Notes under the pieces: model-generated
Told to the model about the DNA's origin: nothing
The model's database searches: none
The model's input: the letters and a program-made list of their open reading frames with translations, nothing else
Position numbers and translations under genes: made by a program
In this document: positions 21,401-30,400 of the stretch, in pieces
Position numbering within the stretch: position 1 is the stretch's first letter
Layout: every line of letters begins with the position of its first letter
Source: Planctomycetota bacterium
Lineage (GTDB): Bacteria > Planctomycetota > Uabimicrobiia > Uabimicrobiales > Uabimicrobiaceae
Length of the DNA stretch: 46,374 nt
Assembly: GCA_029260735.1 (NCBI GenBank)
Contig: JAJDCR010000010.1
Coordinates: 1-46,374 of the forward strand
Direction: 5' to 3'

Positions 21401-24400
21401 AGATAGGCTCTAAAATTTTGGCACAAGCTTGCAGGTTTTCGCGGAAAAGGGGATTCTTTTGGTAAAGAGTTTTTCCCATTCCCGAATACTGAGAACCTTG
21501 TCCGGTAAAGAGAAAAGCGAACTTCGGACGATTGGTGGCACTTTGATTATAAAAATTTTCTACCTTCGAGCCTTCTAGAGTGCTCTTTATCTTTTTTCTG
21601 AGCTCCTGGGCGTTTTCAACGACCATAGCCATGCGAAAGCGAAAATGCTTACGTCCCATGTTAGTAGTAGAGCAGATATCCGCTAAGGAATGAGTCTGGC
21701 AAAGAGAAGGGAGAGAATTTTGATAGAGTCGTAGCAACTCAAAGAGAGATTCTTTCGACCGAGCAGAGAGAGTAAAAACATAAGGTTTTTCCGAAACTCT
21801 TGGGGTTGCATCTTGCAAAGGAGCTTCTTCGACAATAGCATGAACATTTGTTCCGCTAAAGCCAAAAGAGCTGATTCCCGCTTGGCGTTTATTATGGCGT
21901 AAGGGCCAGTCCATTGTTTCTTTTACGACAGAGAGAGCATATTTATCCCAAGGAATATGGGGACTCGGAGTTTTAAAATGCAAATGAGCAGGAATTTTTT
22001 TCTTTTGTAAGGAAAGAACCACCTTGATAAACCCTGCCACTCCTGCAGCCGCTTCCAAATGTCCAATATTTGTTTTAACAGAACCGATGAGGAGTTTGTC
22101 GTTTGTTTGACGGGTTTGAAAAACTTCCGATAAGGCTCGCGCTTCAATAGGATCTCCTAGGGGAGTTCCTGTTCCGTGTGTTTCAATATAGTCTATTTTT
22201 TCGGGAGAGATCTGAGTTTTCTTTAAGGCCTGAAGGATTAAATCCTTTTGAGCAACGCCGTTGGGAACGGTTAGTCCGCTGGTCATCCCGTCGTGGTTAA
22301 TGGAGGTTCCTTTGACCACTGCCAGGACATTGTCACCGTCAGCAATAGCTTGGGAAAGCCTCTTCAGTAGAACCACTCCGCAGCCTTCGCTACGAACATA
22401 GCCATTGGCACTGGCATCAAAAGTTTTGCACCGGTTTTCTGGTGAGAGGGCCTTATTTTGGCAAAGAAAAATACTTGTTTCGGGGGAAACAATCGCATTG
22501 ACTCCTCCCACTAGGGCCATATTGCTTTCGTTACTTTGAAGACTTTGGCAAGCTAAATGTAAGGCGACCATCGAGGAAGAACACGCGGTATCAATCGCCA
22601 TACTAGGGCCTTGCAAGCCGAGAAGATGAGATAAGCGACCTGCCGCAATGCTTAAGGAGTTTCCGGTTCCAGAGTAAGCATTAATCAGCTCGGGATTATT
22701 TGGCTTCGTATGCAAACTAGAGTAATCGTAGCTGCCAATCCCTATAAAAACTCCGACTTGGCTATTTTTGAGTTTATTGGGAGCATAGCCGGCATTCTCT
22801 AGCGTTTCCCAGCTCACTTCCAAAAGCAGTCTTTGTTGAGGATCGATGTTGACAGCTTCGCGAGGGGAGATGCCAAAAAATTCGGGATCAAAAGCATCGA
22901 TATTCTCGATAAATCCGCCCTCTTGCACGTACATTTTTCCAGGGGTTTGCAAAACTGGATCGTAGTATTTTTCTTTATCCCAGCGAAATGGGGGGATTTC
23001 TCTAATGGCATCTCGGCCTTGCTCTAGTAATTCCCAAAATTCCTGAGGATTTTTTGCTCCCGGAAAACGGCAACCTAATCCGACAACAGCAATATCTGTT
23101 TGCTGATTTGTCCTGGGCACATCCATTTTTTCTTCGATTAATGGGGAAGTTTTCGAAAGAATAGGAAGGGAGCTCTCTATAAAAAGGATTCCTAAGAGAT
23201 AGCCTTGAATATCCTCGATGGTAGGGTAATCAAAAAGTAGAGTGGAAGGAAGAGAGCATTGTAAATCTACCTCTAAAAGGTTTTTAATCTCTAAGGCGGT
23301 TAAGGAGTCTGAACCTAAATCAAAAAGACCTTTTTCTGTATCAATAGACTCGTCTGGCGATAGGCGGAGAATCGATCGAACAACTTGGATGAGGTAAGTT
23401 CGAAGAATACTTGGTCTTTCTGCAGGAATTGCTTGGTGCATTTTGGCTAGAATTTGGGATTGAGCTCGAACACTTTCTTTTGGAAGCGACTCAGAAGAGC
23501 TCACTAATTCAAAAAAAGATCGGCTTTTCTCGGGAATACCTTGGATAAAAGTAGGCCAAAGAATAGAGAGAACTCCTGCTTGAGGAAGCTTTCTTAAAAG
23601 AATTTTCTCTAAGGCTTGATGGGCTTGATGAACGGATAATCCATGAACCCCTCTTTTTTTGAGTTTACTGCCAGCGGCCATTCCCAGATTTTCCCAAGGC
23701 CCCCAATTGATAGAGGTTCCCACAAGGTTTTGACTCCGGCGATAATGGGCAAGCGCGTCCATGAAAGCATTGGCTGCACAGTAGCTACTTTGCCCGGGAG
23801 AGCCTAGCAAGGAAGCGACAGAGGAGTAAAGGACAAAATGATCTAAATCCATTGCTTTACTTAGTTCATGAAGATTTAAACTCCCCTCAACTTTAGAGGC
23901 AAAAACCTTGCTGAAACTTGCCCAAGATTGGTTGACAATTAAAGCATCTTCCAAAACTCCTGCTAGATGAAATATACCTTTCAGAGGAGGAAGACTTTGT
24001 ATTTTTTCAAATACCTCCTGGAGATCATTTCGTTGGGATATGTCTACTTGAAAAATTGTTACTTGGGTGCCTTTTTCCGAGAAAGAATCAATAATTTCTT
24101 GAACCTTGGGAGAAGGAGCTTGGCGAGAGATTAAAATAAGAGATTGAGCCCCTTTACTCACTAACCAACGCAAAACTTCCTGGCCAACTTCTCCTGTTCC
24201 TCCTGTCACTAAATAGCTCGCTTCTTTCGCCAATTCAAATTTTTCTTTTTGTTTTTCTTTTTGCTCAGAAATTCTTTTTAAGCGCGCGGTATATCTTTTA
24301 CCTTGGCGCAGAGCAACTAGTTTTTCATGGTCGCCATAAGTTATTGCTTGGCCAATAGACTGAATGTCTTCTGCTTGAAAGCTATGATTTACGTCTATTA

Positions 24401-27400
24401 AGCCGCCCCAAATTTCAGGGCATTCTAAAGCAATAGATTTGCCCATTCCCCAAAGAGTTGCTTGGGCCGGTTGAGGAATATCTTGAGGAGTTACTGACTG
24501 AACATTCTGGGTCAAGATCGACAAACGGGTTCTTTGGCTGTATTTTGAGATAAGCAATTGAGCTAAGGAAAGGACATTTTCGCAAGTTTTTCTCTGTTCT
24601 TTGAGCGAGACTATATCTGTCTCTTTTTCTTTCTTTTTCTCTTTCTCATCTGTTTCTGGGATAGACTTGGCTAGATAGAGGATCTCAAATTTTTGATCGA
24701 CCTCTTGCTCTATCATTTCTGAGCAAGTGGCCAATAAACCTTGTTTTTCGGTGATGCGACGACTGGAAATATTTTGCTCTTTGAGCCAGCTCTCTATAGC
24801 CTCTCCTATTCCTGTGCTTTCATCAAGAATCAAGTAGCAGGACTCTGATTTAGAAAGAGTTTTTGGAAAACTTTGGGAGTCGAGAGACCAGTTTATTTCA
24901 TAAAGAAGACTTTCTTTATCAGAAACAGATTTTAAAGAAGCAATATCAGGCCAATAACTTCGGCGTTGCCAGGGGTAAGTGGGAAGGTCAACAATTCGTC
25001 CAGAAGAATATAGATTTTTCCACTGGATATCATACCCTAAGCAATAGAATCTACCGAGAGAAAGGAGTATTTCTTCCTGAAAATTACTTTTTGGATCGAC
25101 GTTTCCTAAAATTTCTCCTGAAGAATCATTTGCCGATAGGCAAAGCTGAATTTGTTTCGTGAGGGAAAGATCTCCCCCCAGTTGTAAAAACTGAGTGAAT
25201 TTTTCTTGGGCCACTAATTTTACAGCATCGGTAAACAAAGCAGATTGGTCTATTTGCTCTGACCAATACTTTTCATTCAAGTCTTCTAAGCGAAGCTTTG
25301 TTCCACTAACACTCGAGTACAAAGGGAATTGTGGCTTTTGATAGTTTATTTTTACGGCATGATGTTGGTTTGAGTTTTTAAGAGAGGAACTAGAGCGTAA
25401 AAGGAGCAAGAGAGCTTCTTCTAGGTTGATCGTTTTTGCTAGGTAAGCAGCACTCACCCCTCCCAAGCCATGACCTAAGGCGGCATCAGGATAAACTCCC
25501 CAAGATTTCCATATTTGTGCTAGAGCCACTTGGGCGGAAAAGATGACCACCGAGGTGATTTCTGAGGTTCCCGACTTTTCGCTTAGTTTTGTCCATTCCT
25601 CTGTTAGAGACCAAGAGACGTATCGGCTTAATTTCTCTTCGCATCGGGTTAAAAATTCCGCAAAGAGTGGGCTCTTTCGCAAGAAAGAATGTGTTTGCTC
25701 TTTTCGGTAAAGAGAAGAGAAGTGTCCAGAAAAAACAAAAACTAAGGGGAGCTTTGATTTTGGAACTTCTCCTCGCTGAAGGTAAGGATTTTTCTCTTGA
25801 GGAAAGTTACTCAAAATATGAGCGACACTTTCTTTTGTCTGAGCTAAAGTAATCCCTCGCCAAGTGAGGTGTTCACGTCCGACACTCGCAGAAAAAACGA
25901 TATCTTTTAAAGTACTTTCTGTTTTACTTAAGTAAGCACTCCAGTCCAATGCTCTTTGAGAGAGGGCTTCTGGTGAATGAGCAGAAAAAGGCAAGATATA
26001 AGTAGACGCTTCTTTATTGGGAGACTCTAAGACCTGAGTATTTTCCTCTAAAATAACATGAGCATTTGTTCCTGTGAATCCAAAAGAACTTACTCCTGCA
26101 ATGCGTTTGTTTTCAGACTTTTCCCAGTCCATTTTCTCGCTGACGACTTGTACAGGTATGTTTTCCCAAGCAATATGAACATTGGGTTGGCTAAAATGAA
26201 GGTGTCGGGGAATCACTTTATTTTTTAAGGCCAAAACGGTTTTGATTAGACCTGCAATTCCCGCAGCGGCTTCTAGATGACCGATGTTCGTTTTGACAGA
26301 GCCAATTTTGAGAGGCTTTTCTTGATGACGATCAGTGCAAAGAGCTCTAACGAGAGCTTGCACTTCAATAGGATCTCCTAGAGGAGTACCAGTGCCGTGT
26401 GTTTCAATATAATCAACCTCATGAGGATGGATTTGCGCTTTGGCTAAAGCTTGTGCAATAACAGCTTCTTGAGAAGGGCCGTTGGGAGCGGTGAGCCCAT
26501 TGCTGCGACCATCTTGATTCACGGCAGTAGATCTTATTACTGCAAGAATGTTGTCTTGGTCAGTGAAAGCATCCTTAAGTCTTTTCAAAATAACAACTCC
26601 GCAACCTTCTCCCCGGACATAGCCATTGGCTTTATCATCAAAAGATTTGCAACGACCATCAGGAGCCATCATACGGGCTTGGCAGAAATTAATTGTTAAA
26701 AGAGGAGAGAGCATTAAGTTAACTCCTCCTGCAATGGCTAGATCAGATTCTCGGCTCAAGAGACTTTGGCAAGCGAGATGCACAGCGACTAAGGAAGAAG
26801 AACAGGCGGTATCAACTGCCATTGCTGGCCCCTGGAACCCCATTAAATAGGACAATCTCCCAGCTATCGCACTAAAGGCATTCCCTGTTCCATAGTAAGT
26901 CGATATATCTTTAGGGTCGCCTGACTGAGCATAGATTTGAGAGTAATCGTGGGTACTAATCCCTACAAATACACCCGTTTTTTGACTCCCATTTGTTTTT
27001 TCGCTAGATTCTTTCTCCATACGGCTAGGAACAATTCCTGCACTTTCAAATGCTTCCCAGCTTACCTCTAAGAAAATTCGATGCTGAGGGTCCATTTCTA
27101 TTGCTTCGCGAGGAGAAATTCCAAAGAAGTGAGGATCAAAAAAATCGGGGTTGTCAATAAACCCTCCATAGCGGGTGTACATTTTTCCTGGAGTATCTAG
27201 CTCTTCGCTATAATACTTGTCGATATCCCAACGAAAAGGAGGAACTTCGCTAATAGCATCAACACCCTCAGACAAGGTGTTCCAAAACTGATCTAGATCA
27301 GGACTTTTGGGAAAGCGACAACCCATCCCCACTATAGCAATGGGTTGGTGGGAATTACTTTCTAAGTTCTCCACTTTTTCTTTTAGTTTTTGAATAGTCT

Positions 27401-27446
27401 GAATCGAGCGCTGCAAAAGCTTGTGGTTTTTTGTATTGTTACTCAT
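18438..27446 (-). CDS. Bimodular PKS (B): KS-AT(degenerate)-KR-ACP / KS-AT-KR-ACP
   Basis: Two elongation modules leaving beta-hydroxyls, since neither has DH or ER. 3002 residues. Module 1: KS 33-460 (Cys215, His350, His390); AT remnant about 566-760 with GHGLGG, so the nucleophile is Gly660, the QGQ/QGS motif is replaced and the HAFH segment is deleted; KR about 1075-1255 (TGGTGEVG, LED motif, Tyr1222); ACP LGSDSL, Ser1381. Module 2: KS 1450-1875 (Cys1622, His1757, His1796); AT about 1973-2255 (GHSVGE Ser2068, HAFHS 2168), malonyl type; KR about 2568-2765 (TGGLGSIG, Tyr2730, Asn2734); ACP LGMDSL, Ser2889. The N-terminal basic coil and Lys/Glu-rich acidic C-tail look like docking elements. 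The ATG overlaps the last 8 nt of A. Module 1 needs malonyl loading from another AT or is skipped. Confidence 0.95.
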   Translation of the reverse strand: MSNNTKNHKLLQRSIQTIQKLKEKVENLESNSHQPIAIVGMGCRFPKSPDLDQFWNTLSEGVDAISEVPPFRWDIDKYYSEELDTPGKMYTRYGGFIDNPDFFDPHFFGISPREAIEMDPQHRIFLEVSWEAFESAGIVPSRMEKESSEKTNGSQKTGVFVGISTHDYSQIYAQSGDPKDISTYYGTGNAFSAIAGRLSYLMGFQGPAMAVDTACSSSLVAVHLACQSLLSRESDLAIAGGVNLMLSPLLTINFCQARMMAPDGRCKSFDDKANGYVRGEGCGVVILKRLKDAFTDQDNILAVIRSTAVNQDGRSNGLTAPNGPSQEAVIAQALAKAQIHPHEVDYIETHGTGTPLGDPIEVQALVRALCTDRHQEKPLKIGSVKTNIGHLEAAAGIAGLIKTVLALKNKVIPRHLHFSQPNVHIAWENIPVQVVSEKMDWEKSENKRIAGVSSFGFTGTNAHVILEENTQVLESPNKEASTYILPFSAHSPEALSQRALDWSAYLSKTESTLKDIVFSASVGREHLTWRGITLAQTKESVAHILSNFPQEKNPYLQRGEVPKSKLPLVFVFSGHFSSLYRKEQTHSFLRKSPLFAEFLTRCEEKLSRYVSWSLTEEWTKLSEKSGTSEITSVVIFSAQVALAQIWKSWGVYPDAALGHGLGGVSAAYLAKTINLEEALLLLLRSSSSLKNSNQHHAVKINYQKPQFPLYSSVSGTKLRLEDLNEKYWSEQIDQSALFTDAVKLVAQEKFTQFLQLGGDLSLTKQIQLCLSANDSSGEILGNVDPKSNFQEEILLSLGRFYCLGYDIQWKNLYSSGRIVDLPTYPWQRRSYWPDIASLKSVSDKESLLYEINWSLDSQSFPKTLSKSESCYLILDESTGIGEAIESWLKEQNISSRRITEKQGLLATCSEMIEQEVDQKFEILYLAKSIPETDEKEKKKEKETDIVSLKEQRKTCENVLSLAQLLISKYSQRTRLSILTQNVQSVTPQDIPQPAQATLWGMGKSIALECPEIWGGLIDVNHSFQAEDIQSIGQAITYGDHEKLVALRQGKRYTARLKRISEQKEKQKEKFELAKEASYLVTGGTGEVGQEVLRWLVSKGAQSLILISRQAPSPKVQEIIDSFSEKGTQVTIFQVDISQRNDLQEVFEKIQSLPPLKGIFHLAGVLEDALIVNQSWASFSKVFASKVEGSLNLHELSKAMDLDHFVLYSSVASLLGSPGQSSYCAANAFMDALAHYRRSQNLVGTSINWGPWENLGMAAGSKLKKRGVHGLSVHQAHQALEKILLRKLPQAGVLSILWPTFIQGIPEKSRSFFELVSSSESLPKESVRAQSQILAKMHQAIPAERPSILRTYLIQVVRSILRLSPDESIDTEKGLFDLGSDSLTALEIKNLLEVDLQCSLPSTLLFDYPTIEDIQGYLLGILFIESSLPILSKTSPLIEEKMDVPRTNQQTDIAVVGLGCRFPGAKNPQEFWELLEQGRDAIREIPPFRWDKEKYYDPVLQTPGKMYVQEGGFIENIDAFDPEFFGISPREAVNIDPQQRLLLEVSWETLENAGYAPNKLKNSQVGVFIGIGSYDYSSLHTKPNNPELINAYSGTGNSLSIAAGRLSHLLGLQGPSMAIDTACSSSMVALHLACQSLQSNESNMALVGGVNAIVSPETSIFLCQNKALSPENRCKTFDASANGYVRSEGCGVVLLKRLSQAIADGDNVLAVVKGTSINHDGMTSGLTVPNGVAQKDLILQALKKTQISPEKIDYIETHGTGTPLGDPIEARALSEVFQTRQTNDKLLIGSVKTNIGHLEAAAGVAGFIKVVLSLQKKKIPAHLHFKTPSPHIPWDKYALSVVKETMDWPLRHNKRQAGISSFGFSGTNVHAIVEEAPLQDATPRVSEKPYVFTLSARSKESLFELLRLYQNSLPSLCQTHSLADICSTTNMGRKHFRFRMAMVVENAQELRKKIKSTLEGSKVENFYNQSATNRPKFAFLFTGQGSQYSGMGKTLYQKNPLFRENLQACAKILEPILEKPLLDVFFDSEYADLLNQTEYAQPALFALEYSLAQLWLEWVGLPDMLLGHSVGEYVAASLAGVFSLEDGLKLIAKRGQLMQKLPVGGGMAALFTEEKKARQLIEKFSATMDIAAINGPQEVVVSGAKADLQTVLAKCKEQGIRATSLNVSHAFHSPLMEPILEEFYEFAKEISWHSPKLPVLSNLTGTVVPSEKISSPQYWRDHIRGSVRFHDTIENAQAQDCPYFIEIGPQPILTNLLTKTLCVPSLRKRKDDHEQLIQSVAQLYTCGLKINWSKLYRQSRYQKIPLPTYPFARKSYWLKTEEKAKSTPLSTANLTDLQYKVAWQESSFQPKTRSSLPTLQSWVVVAQKENLWAKEIEKRLTQKEQNCIMVWPGEEYHKHSENKFDLDFSSLSDWKQLFACLEEKGICLHKLLYLTNSEKNNSLPTLETLQEAENFGCGSLINLIKVLPVISCDSNPLWVVTQKAQAFLQTKMQLEQSLVWGLSQVIGLEHPEIWGGIVDLESSANIPSFLENVCDPESENKIAYRGEKTYVSRLQRAEKLPLKNISFSASGSYLITGGLGSIGLKVGEWLVKLGARKVILLTRSGFPSRSTWSEHASDNLIGKKIATIQALEKQGAEIIIAKADTSNMAQMKSLFLRLQLKKSLRGIVHAAGVSHIQELSEIDLESLHEVLLSKVSGTWVLHQLTKEISLDFFTLFSSIASVWGSKGLGPYAAANSFLDMFAHFREEQNLPASSINWGPWSGGGMASGEAQTTMHRMGIKSFSPKMIEKFWEQILQTQTPQFTLADVDWKLFKELYAVRTRSSLFAEIISEEKILAQKTAVWSPLLAEKDPQERLEDFILLLQEEFADVLETSPENIDSQQGFFDLGMDSLMAVEFKNRIEEKLGLSLPPTLAFNYPNIQVLAPYLLDRLFAPKEISTLKNDSPEEKPILPRESDFTKSSELKKEEKEEKEDKGLDLDSLLDEIEKISEDSAEQGLLNKKLKE

Positions 27447-30400
27447 TGCTGATTCCTTCTAAGACTCTCTGAGCATCTTCAATCTCTTTAGACAAAGCCT
27501 CGTAGAGTTCTTCTTCTGAGAGAGAACTTAAGGAGATGTTTTTATCTGTTTTAGAGGGTCGTTTTTCTTCTAAAGTCTCTTGAGTTGCTGTAGATGGAGT
27601 TGCTGTAGATGAAGCAAGAACTTCTCTTTGTAAGTAGCTAGCGATGGCATCAATTGTTGGGTAGTCAAAAACAATTGTGGTTGGCAACGCTACCTTTAAG
27701 CTCTCTTCTAAAGAAGTTTTTAGCTCTATTGCCTGAAGAGAGCTCAGTTGCAACTCTTGTAATGGTGTTTTTTTGTCTATAGGGTAAGCTAAGTCTGCTC
27801 CCAAAGTCCTGCATACTTGTTCAGAAATATGATCCCCTAATATCTCTTGCTGACGAAGAGGGTTTTCTAGCAATCGCGCTTGGATAGAATCAGGGGGAGG
27901 TAACTCCTGGATTACTTTTCTTTCTGCTTCTCTCTCTTTCACTTCTCTTTCTTTTTCAGGGGATATAGGCTCTTTCGACTTCGCCACAAATGGAGTTGCT
28001 GGAACCAGGGGAGTTATTAGAGAGGAAACCCCCACATCTAAGTCCGAGTGCTGAGGTAGGGTGAAAGGGATATTATGAGCAGCGAGCATACCTAAAAGAT
28101 GATTGATTTGGCTCATGCTCGCTGTCTGGTGGTCATTGGAGGCAACTGCAACAATATTTTCTCCTTTGAGAATTTGCTTAACAAAACTCGTGAGAATATT
28201 ACGCGGACCAACTTCTATAAAGACATTGACACCATCGTTAAACATATTGCGAATAACACTTTTGAAATCAACAGGCCTTACAATCATATCTGCTAATAAT
28301 GATCGAATTTCCTGTTTGTCTTCAGAGACCAATTGGGTTGTACAAGAGGAGTACCAAGGCAAAAGAGGTGCCTGAAGATCCATGTTCGTTAGCTTTTCCG
28401 ATAGAGTATTCTTAAACCCCTGAGCCATAGGGCAATGAAAAGCCTCATTGATAGGGAGTAAATCGGCACTAATTTGAAGACATTTGCAAATATTAATGAG
28501 AGTTCGCAAAGCGTTGGTATCCCCTGCGACAACGGTTTGAATAGAACAATTTTTATTTGCGATGAAAATATTGCCCGGAATAAGAGAGATAATATCCTCT
28601 GTTTTTTTCTGAGAAGCTCCTACTGCAGCCATTCCCAGAGAATCTGAGCTATTCTTGAACATCGACTTAATCGAGAGAGCCAAGCTATACAAGTCATTCT
28701 CTTCAATAACCCCTGATGTGAATGCTGCTGTGTACTCTCCATAGCTATGGCCTGTAACGCAGTGAGGAGTTATTTGGAGTTGTCGTAAAATATAATAGAG
28801 ACTAAGACTCGTTGCTAAAATAGCAGGCTGGGCTACCTCTGCTTGGGTAATGTGCAACTTGTTTTGAGGATCGCTAGAGGAAAGCAATTGGCGTAAAGTA
28901 AGACCATGTCTTTCGCTGAACATTTGATCAAAACGACGAAGAACTTGGTTGACCACTGGAAATTTCTCTCCCAGATCTAGCCCCATATCTAAGTACTGCG
29001 AACCTTGTCCTGAAAATAGAAAAGCAATTTTAGGAGAAGTGAGAGGACCACTAAAATAGTAAATACCTCGCGGATCTTCTAAGTTAATGCGCCCTTGCAT
29101 CGATAGCTTTTCTAGGGTGACGTTGATTTTTTCTTTTAAATCATCCTGAGATTGAGCGACAAGAGACAATGTTTCTTTGGCCGACTTTTCTTGGTTCCAT
29201 TCTTGAGATAACTGACTTAAAGGTATGCCTGGAATCATTCTCTCCTGGAGAGCTTGGAGAGAGTTTTTAATCTCTTCTTTATCATTACCATGCAGCAAAA
29301 ATAGTTCCGAAACGCTTTCTTGCCTGTGAATCATGGGGATAGAGATTGTCTGTTCTATCTCACTGCTCTGGATAAGGTTTTGCTCATGTAGCTCTTTTAG
29401 TTCGCAGATATAGTTAGCCAGCTCAGCAATAGTGGGATACTCTTCTAGAGCCGAGTCAGGAATGGAAACCTCTAGATTCTCTTCCATAATGGTGACCAAC
29501 TCGACCGCTTTTAAGGAATCCAGTCCTAAATCTCTTACGAGATGACTACTGGGAGAAAGTTGCCGAGACGATATGTCAAGTTCATTGGCAATAATCTCTA
29601 TCATTTGCTTTTGGATGACTTCGGCATCGAACTGCTGGAGTTTGTTGTACTCTCTCCAAGTTCGAAACCATTGCCAAATTTTTAAGTTTTCTTGCAGGCG
29701 ATACAGACGGTTACTGCTGTATAGCTTTAGCATATCGAGCCAAAGGCGATGGTTTTTCTTAGAGAGCTTCCTCTCGTTATAGTGCTCTTGGCAAGTTTTT
29801 TTCTGGATGTTTCCCGAAATAGTCCGAGGTAAGCTGTGATAAGGCAGTAACTCTATCACATCGGGAGAAAATTTATGAGCAAAACGTAGCTTTTGCTCTA
29901 TTTCGTGTGTCATTTCGTAAGTGGATCTTTTTATTCCCAGTTGGATCTCTGCCAATACAATAATTTTGTTTTCTGGATTACTAAAGACAACAGCTCCCCG
30001 AGAAATAACCCCAGAGACTTCCTCTACTGTTTTCTCGATTAGGTGGGTGTAGAGAAATTGCTTTTCTGTTCGAATTAAGTTTTCTTTGCGCCCTAAAATA
30101 TAGAGCTGTTCGGCTTTTATATACCCACAATCTCCTGTGTCGAGCCATCCATTTTGTAGCTTAATAGCTGTCTCTGTCGGATTGTCAAAGTACTTCTTCA
30201 TCAAAGCAGGGCCTTTAACCCAAATCGTTCCAATGGTATTTTCAGGAACAAGCTCTCTATCTTCATTGGTAACTCTAAATTCGTGAAAAGGGATATTTTT
30301 CCCAATGCTGGTGAGTTGTAAGAGAGGGGCTCCGTTTTGAGGAGATTGAATTTTATGAGTCGATATTAAGTGCGGATAATCAATTTTATCTGTGCTGGGA

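Noticed and set aside
18438..27446. Interpretation of the cluster as a trans-AT PKS
   Set aside because: Four of five elongation modules have their own complete AT; only B module 1 is AT-null.
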